Assembly (NCBI RefSeq): GCF_001640025.1
Contig: NC_031673.1
Coordinates: forward strand, 1,550,001 to 1,614,000
DNA length: 64,000 bases
From: Sugiyamaella lignohabitans
Lineage: Eukaryota > Ascomycota > Dipodascomycetes > Dipodascales > Trichomonascaceae
Direction of reading: 5' to 3'
Below the pieces are notes generated by a model that did not search any database, had not been told where the DNA came from, and saw only the letters and a list, made by a program, of their open reading frames with translations. Of this stretch, positions 59,391 to 64,000 are shown piece after piece. The stretch's first letter is position 1. Each line of letters starts with the position of its first letter. Position numbers and translations under genes: made by a program.

Positions 59391-62300
59391 ATGAACAAGT
59401 CCAAACAAAAGCAGACTTCGATAAGTTCGTTTTTCAAACGACCTGTTAAGACTGTAGAAGCCAAAAATGACGTTGCTGATGTGTCGTCAGATGCTTCTTC
59501 TCGGGTATCCAGGGGTTCTAAGAATATGGTGGCGGATCAGATTGATTCGGCGGAAGACTCACTAACTAAAGAACCTACCTCTCGGGGTGTAAAACGGTCT
59601 GCTCCTACTAGAAAGTCTGATTCAGATAACCATATCATTACAAATAAAAGGATAAAAGCGTCCGAGTCGCAGAATTCCAACCATGTGCAGAGTAGGTCAG
59701 TGGATCCAATCAGGACGAAGCCAGCCAGTGCTTCTTTGCAGAATGGTGGGAAATCTAATCCGAGAAGTAAGCTGTTAGCCTATCAGTTTACAAAATCCAA
59801 AAATATAAAAAAGGAACCACTTTCTCAGGAACAGCAGGAATTACATGATCTGTTTCTGGCTAAGTTGGGCAAGCCTGGAAGTCTCGAGAAAATTAGACAG
59901 CGGTTGAGACAGAATGGGCCAGATGCTAATGCCACACCTGGTGAAACGTCTGGAGACAGTACCTCTAGTACAGCTATAGGGGAAGATACAGATAATTCCG
60001 AGGTCGGGGCAGATGGCAATGACAGCAGCGCACAGGACCATGACGTAAATAGTAGCGATTCGAGTGCTATATCGCTTGGCCGTTTTGCAAGTGGCGTTGG
60101 TACTGCTACAAAGTCAGGCACTACGTGCTCTACCGGTCATGTGAAATTGACACCAATGGATGAACAGTATGTGGCACTTAAAAAGGACTATCCTGATGCC
60201 ATCATTCTTGTCGAGGTGGGCTACAAATACAAGATCTATGGATATGATGCTGTGTTGGCAGCAAAGGCGTTTGGATGGAATGCTGTTCCCGGTAAGCTTA
60301 GCATAGATAACTCCCACCCAACAGATCATCTGTATAAAACATTCGCCAGCACCTCGTTCCCCATACAAGCTCTAGATAGGCGAGTACGTAATTTGGTAGA
60401 CAAAGGATTCAAGGTGGGAGTTGTGCAGCAGATGGAGACAGCTGCTATAAAGTCTGCAGGGAGCAATAAGAGCAAGCTAATGAAACGAGAACTTACCTTC
60501 ATGCACACAAAGGGAACGTTTTTGGAAGAATTCCAACATCAATCCCAGGGTCAGTTCAGTTCTCTGTCCATGTCGGGTGGATATATTCTTTGTGTTTGTA
60601 CGGGGGAGAAGAAGACTCCGTTGTCACCACTATCATTTGGACTAGTTGCAGTTCGTGCTTCAACTGGTGACATCATTGTAGATGAGTTTATTGATACTCC
60701 TCTGCTAACTGAATTTGAAACCAGGTTGCTTCATATTCAACCATGTGAAGTACTAATCGTGGGTGAGGTACCGACTAGCGTCGACACCATGATCAAAAGA
60801 CTCTCCATAAGAGGCACCCAGCACGCTGCTGACTCGGCAATTCGAGTTGAAAGTCGGCCAAAACTTCAAGAAGCGGAAGCGTCTTCTCTGATTAATAATT
60901 TTTATGCTAGAAATGAGTCAGTTCTTCCGCCGACAGTCCTCACCTCGCTTTCATCACTGTCTCTTGCCTCGTTGATAGGATATCTTGAAACTTTCAAGCT
61001 ACAAGATGTATTATACCTGACGAACAACTTCACAACTTTTACAAGTCGAAATCATATGCTGCTCAATGCTAATACCCTCACAAGTTTAGAAATATTTCAA
61101 AATGAAACAAACTTTTCAGAAAAAGGCAGTCTGTTTTGGATTTTAGATCACACTCGTACTCCTTTTGGGCAGCGTCTATTAAAGTCCTGGTTGGCTAAAC
61201 CTTTAGTAGATCGTGAGCAACTAGAACTTCGAGTGGAAGCAGTATCTGAGCTGGTGTCGAGCTATCCAGATAAAATACACAAGATTGCACAGATCATGAA
61301 GAGATTACCTGATATGGAGAAGGGATTAATTCGTCTATATTATAAGCGTACGACGCGTAAACAGCTGTATTTCACGCTTGATTTTCTTCGAGAAATTTCG
61401 GTGGCCTTTTCTGAGCTTAATCCTGAAAAGGTTGGGTTTGGATCCAAAGTCTTGAATGAATTATTTGCTTTATTGCCCAAATGCCGTGAGATAGTTATCC
61501 AAGCTCTTTCCCATATTAGCCCAGCTGCTGCCAAAGAGGATAGAAAAGAAGACTTTTTTAAAGACGACGATTTCGAAGAATATGAAAACATTACTGATCA
61601 GAAATTGCTAATTGCTGATATCGATAAGAAGCTGTCTGATCACCTTGAACTGCTTCGAAAACAGTTGGATATGCCAAAACTGGAGTACAAATCAATACAA
61701 CTCACAAACTACCTGGTTTTGATCCCGAAATCAAAGGCGAAAACAGTTCCAAAAGATTGGATTCGCGGGGGCAGCACTAAAGACGCTCACGGATACCACA
61801 CACCGGAAGTGCGAAAACTGCTTAAAGAAAAAGAGTACCATCGAGAAAAGTTATCGTTAGAATGTGATTCTGCTTTGTCATTATTCCTTGACGATCTTGT
61901 TCACCATTATGAGCAATTTAGAGAAGTGATATCAGCTGTTTCGCAGATCGATTGTCTTATGTCACTAGCAGCGGCATCTTCAAATTCTAATTACACCCGT
62001 GTTCAATATGTGGATACACCATACATCCAAATCAAAGACGGAAGGCATCCCATGGTAGACCAGCTTCTCTCTAGCGGTTCATTTGTCCCAAATAGTGTAG
62101 ACATGTCTCATGACGTTAACAGAAGTTTGATAATCACTGGGCCCAATATGGGCGGAAAAAGCTCGTATGTGCGGCAGGTAGCGTTGATTTGTATAATGGC
62201 CCAAATTGGGTGTTTCGTGCCTGCTGAGAGTGCTACTTTAGGCATTGTCGATGCTATTTATACTCGAATGGGTGCATACGATAATATGTTGGCTGGTGAA

Positions 62301-62786
62301 TCTACTTTTATGGTCGAACTTAAAGAATGTGTGGATATAATTAACAATGCTACCGAGAGGTCGCTTGTGATTTTGGACGAAATTGGAAGAGGCACTGGCA
62401 CTATGGATGGTGTGGGCATTGCACACGCAGTTTTATCCCACTTTATTACAGATATTAAGTCACTTACACTATTTGTTACTCATTATCCACTGCTGGCAGA
62501 GTTTGAAAACGAATATCCTGGCATTGTTTCTAACCACCACATGGGATTTTTAGAAAGAGATGGCGAGTTTGGTAAGGAGATAACTTTCTTGTTTACATTG
62601 GAAACAGGTATAGCTCATAGATCTTACGGACTCAATGTTGCACGGCTAGCAGGCGTCCCTTCGTCCATCCTACATCTAGCCAGAATTAAGTCAGAAGAGT
62701 TGGAGAAAAGGCTAATAGCACGACGAAGTATGAAACAGGCAATTAAGGATGCCATCCAGTTAAAAAGGGCTCTTGTGACAACCTAA
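59391..62786 (+). CDS. MSH3: DNA mismatch repair protein Msh3
   Basis: Msh3 pairs with Msh2 (MutS-beta) to recognise insertion/deletion loops in the nucleus. This 1131-residue protein starts with a PCNA-interaction box (QTSISSFF, residues 8-15). A disordered Ser/Asp-rich region runs to about 245. The mismatch-binding domain is LTPMDEQYVALKKDYPDAII then VEVGYKYKIYGYDA (about 270-285), where Msh3 has KYK-type residues and not the Phe-x-Glu of Msh6. The connector, lever and clamp follow. The ATPase has Walker A TGPNMGGKSS (about 916), STFMVELKE, and Walker B LVILDEIGRGTGTMDG (about 992). THYPLLAEFE and HRSYGLNVARLAGVP complete the MutS signature. It is about 110 residues longer than S. cerevisiae Msh3, mostly in the N-terminal region. 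Confidence 0.96.
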   Translation: MNKSKQKQTSISSFFKRPVKTVEAKNDVADVSSDASSRVSRGSKNMVADQIDSAEDSLTKEPTSRGVKRSAPTRKSDSDNHIITNKRIKASESQNSNHVQSRSVDPIRTKPASASLQNGGKSNPRSKLLAYQFTKSKNIKKEPLSQEQQELHDLFLAKLGKPGSLEKIRQRLRQNGPDANATPGETSGDSTSSTAIGEDTDNSEVGADGNDSSAQDHDVNSSDSSAISLGRFASGVGTATKSGTTCSTGHVKLTPMDEQYVALKKDYPDAIILVEVGYKYKIYGYDAVLAAKAFGWNAVPGKLSIDNSHPTDHLYKTFASTSFPIQALDRRVRNLVDKGFKVGVVQQMETAAIKSAGSNKSKLMKRELTFMHTKGTFLEEFQHQSQGQFSSLSMSGGYILCVCTGEKKTPLSPLSFGLVAVRASTGDIIVDEFIDTPLLTEFETRLLHIQPCEVLIVGEVPTSVDTMIKRLSIRGTQHAADSAIRVESRPKLQEAEASSLINNFYARNESVLPPTVLTSLSSLSLASLIGYLETFKLQDVLYLTNNFTTFTSRNHMLLNANTLTSLEIFQNETNFSEKGSLFWILDHTRTPFGQRLLKSWLAKPLVDREQLELRVEAVSELVSSYPDKIHKIAQIMKRLPDMEKGLIRLYYKRTTRKQLYFTLDFLREISVAFSELNPEKVGFGSKVLNELFALLPKCREIVIQALSHISPAAAKEDRKEDFFKDDDFEEYENITDQKLLIADIDKKLSDHLELLRKQLDMPKLEYKSIQLTNYLVLIPKSKAKTVPKDWIRGGSTKDAHGYHTPEVRKLLKEKEYHREKLSLECDSALSLFLDDLVHHYEQFREVISAVSQIDCLMSLAAASSNSNYTRVQYVDTPYIQIKDGRHPMVDQLLSSGSFVPNSVDMSHDVNRSLIITGPNMGGKSSYVRQVALICIMAQIGCFVPAESATLGIVDAIYTRMGAYDNMLAGESTFMVELKECVDIINNATERSLVILDEIGRGTGTMDGVGIAHAVLSHFITDIKSLTLFVTHYPLLAEFENEYPGIVSNHHMGFLERDGEFGKEITFLFTLETGIAHRSYGLNVARLAGVPSSILHLARIKSEELEKRLIARRSMKQAIKDAIQLKRALVTT

Positions 62787-62980
62787 AATGAAATCATAAT
62801 ATCTCATCCTTATAATTATTTATTTATAAATGCGTTGTATATATGCTCACAAGACACGTGGTGAGATGGTTATGCTAGAGATAATAGTCGAAATGGCTAA
62901 ATGGCGATAGCTATGGCTACTATGAGGGTCGCCGCGCCATATTGTAACTACATATACATGTAATTATCGTTCCTACGAAC

Positions 62981-63275
62981 TGCTCATTTTATCAACTTTC
63001 TCTATCGCCTATATTCAGTGATTCAGTGGTAAAACTTAATTTGTTATTACTACATGCAGGTTGCCCAGCAGCCGAGACTCGCTGTAGCCGATAGTGGCAA
63101 AATCAGGGGGAGCTGCAGATGTGAGTGAGTATAATTGAGGAACGGCTGATATCATAGGCTCAAACATATAAATTAAACCTGAACTTCGATCAGCTCCACC
63201 AACACTTGAACATATTCCGCAAGGCCCAAGGAAACAAATCTGCGAGTGATGGGTGTTCTAATTTTCCTTTAGTAT
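62981..63275. repeat. Duplicated block C: third copy of the FAP1 promoter segment
   Basis: 62981-63050 resembles 19095-19155 (CTAT(C/T)GCCTATATTC shared), and from about 63050 it matches 19970-20205 and 25453-25680. So it is block B with roughly 800 bp, the relic gene, missing. The FAP1 start codon has become AAG (63221). Like block B, it continues TTTTCCTTT(T)CAGTAT-like instead of FAP1 coding sequence. Confidence 0.85.
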
Positions 63276-63295
63276 TTGTGTCCGCCCCAGGTCAC

Positions 63296-63430
63296 ACCTT
63301 AATATGGGCATTTCCAGCTGACAGCAAGTGTTAGCACATTCAATACACATTTAATAAACAATCCAGGACGAATATCCAGACTACTATCTCCAGCTGATCG
63401 TGTATAACTAACCAATATTCCCATCTGGTC
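63296..63430 (-). repeat. Dispersed family 2 repeat, distal part
   Basis: On the minus strand it reads GATAGTAGTCTGGATATTCG then CAGCTGGAAATGCCCATATT, matching 49058-49125 of the plus strand, with an extra ~35 bp in between. Confidence 0.78.
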
Positions 63431-63645
63431 GCATGGATTCTGGCTCATGTACACAAGAGTGCAACCATGGGTTCGCCCGACCATTATCTAATTTCTCCAG
63501 ACGGTCGAACTCAAGCCGTATTTCCGGGTGAAGATTCAAGCTGAATTAGCCAAACTAAAGTATCCTCTTGCTGATTGCGTCCACTAGTATCCCGATCTGG
63601 TGGCATGGGTTCTGGCTCATGGATGCAAGAGTGCACCCATAGGCT
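63413..63645. repeat. 65 bp direct repeat, two copies
   Basis: Copies at 63413-63476 and 63580-63645 share ATCTGGT(C/G)GCATGG(A/G)TTCTGG followed by CTCATG..CAAGAGTGCA.CCAT and GCTCGCC/GTTCGCC. They may be diverged members of family 2. Confidence 0.75.
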
Positions 63646-64000
63646 CGCCAGAGTGCAGTTTGAGCTTTTCCGCTATATCCCCTATTTACTACATTCCAAG
63701 CCATGAGTAAGTGAGATACAAATAAAATTATCTCATTCTCATTTATTCTTATGGTCAGAACCTCAAGAAACTAAATTGTCACCAGTTTTGACTGGCGCTA
63801 GACTTTATAATTCCTGCATAAAGTACTTTTGTACATAAAGAAACCAGGTTGTTTTTTACCAATGTGGACAACAAATGTTATAAGATCAAATTATTTTTGT
63901 TCCGAAGGATTCTCAGCTTCTAATGACGTTCTGCCCCTCACTAAACACTTTACTAGCTGACAGCTGATATTTGGAGGAGTTTTCTGTCTTTCCTCCCTCC

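Larger units (their letters stand above)
62787..64000. other. Repeat-rich window end without a gene
   Basis: Downstream of MSH3 the sequence is a mosaic of repeats seen elsewhere in the window (next entries). From 63660 to the end I see nothing recognisable. Confidence 0.5.

Overview
The window looks like nuclear DNA of an ascomycete budding yeast (Saccharomycotina). Most genes are single-exon with close orthologues in yeasts: RAT1, MCM3, MCM10, MSH3, HAP2, COG1, GPI1, VRG4, YHB1, SLC1, RPC53, CIA2, PDX3 and NRK1. The few introns are short, start GTAAGT, sit near the 5' end of the coding sequence and, in three of four cases, end with a CTAAC branch site close to the 3' AG. CTG reads as leucine at conserved positions (for example the acyltransferase block of SLC1), which argues against the CTG-Ser clade. 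The intron style and gene content suggest an early-diverging lineage (Dipodascales/Trichomonascaceae, for example a Sugiyamaella-like yeast). That placement is inference from memory, not a search.

Layout. 1-17 kb: MPO1-like dioxygenase, intron-containing tRNA-Met, a decayed gene, a cytosolic-type GH5 glucanase, RPC53, an LRR/zinc-ribbon protein, a 924-residue Ser/Asn/Thr-rich protein and SLC1. Almost every gene boundary here carries copies of a 50-60 bp GC-rich, multi-hairpin dispersed element, including a near-perfect inverted pair around a run of 30 C. 17-29.8 kb: NRK1, a relic block, RAT1, a lineage-specific unknown gene divergent from FAP1 (NF-X1 type), and a GT8 glycosyltransferase. The unknown gene's 5' half and the shared promoter are duplicated as a dead block at 19.1-20.2 kb, and the promoter part alone recurs at 63.0-63.3 kb. 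29.8-46.7 kb: MCM10, SFH5, an extended SDR, a coiled-coil protein, HAP2, COG1, PDX3, WAPL/RAD61, a zinc alcohol dehydrogenase and CIA2, tightly packed. 46.7-49.6 kb: a gene-free stretch with diverged direct repeats. 49.6-64 kb: MCM3, YHB1, a tRNA-like relic, GPI1, VRG4, MSH3 and a repeat-filled end.

Genes are housekeeping and not arranged in a pathway cluster. Themes that recur are DNA replication and repair (MCM3, MCM10, MSH3, WAPL; the two MCM genes carry MCB/SCB-like promoter motifs), secretory-pathway glycosylation and trafficking (VRG4, GPI1, COG1, SFH5) and cofactor metabolism (NRK1, PDX3, CIA2). I found no intact transposon ORF, rRNA, CRISPR or viral gene. The least explained material is the GC-rich element family, the segmental duplication around the unknown gene/FAP1 promoter, and a second dispersed repeat family with a ~52 bp period.
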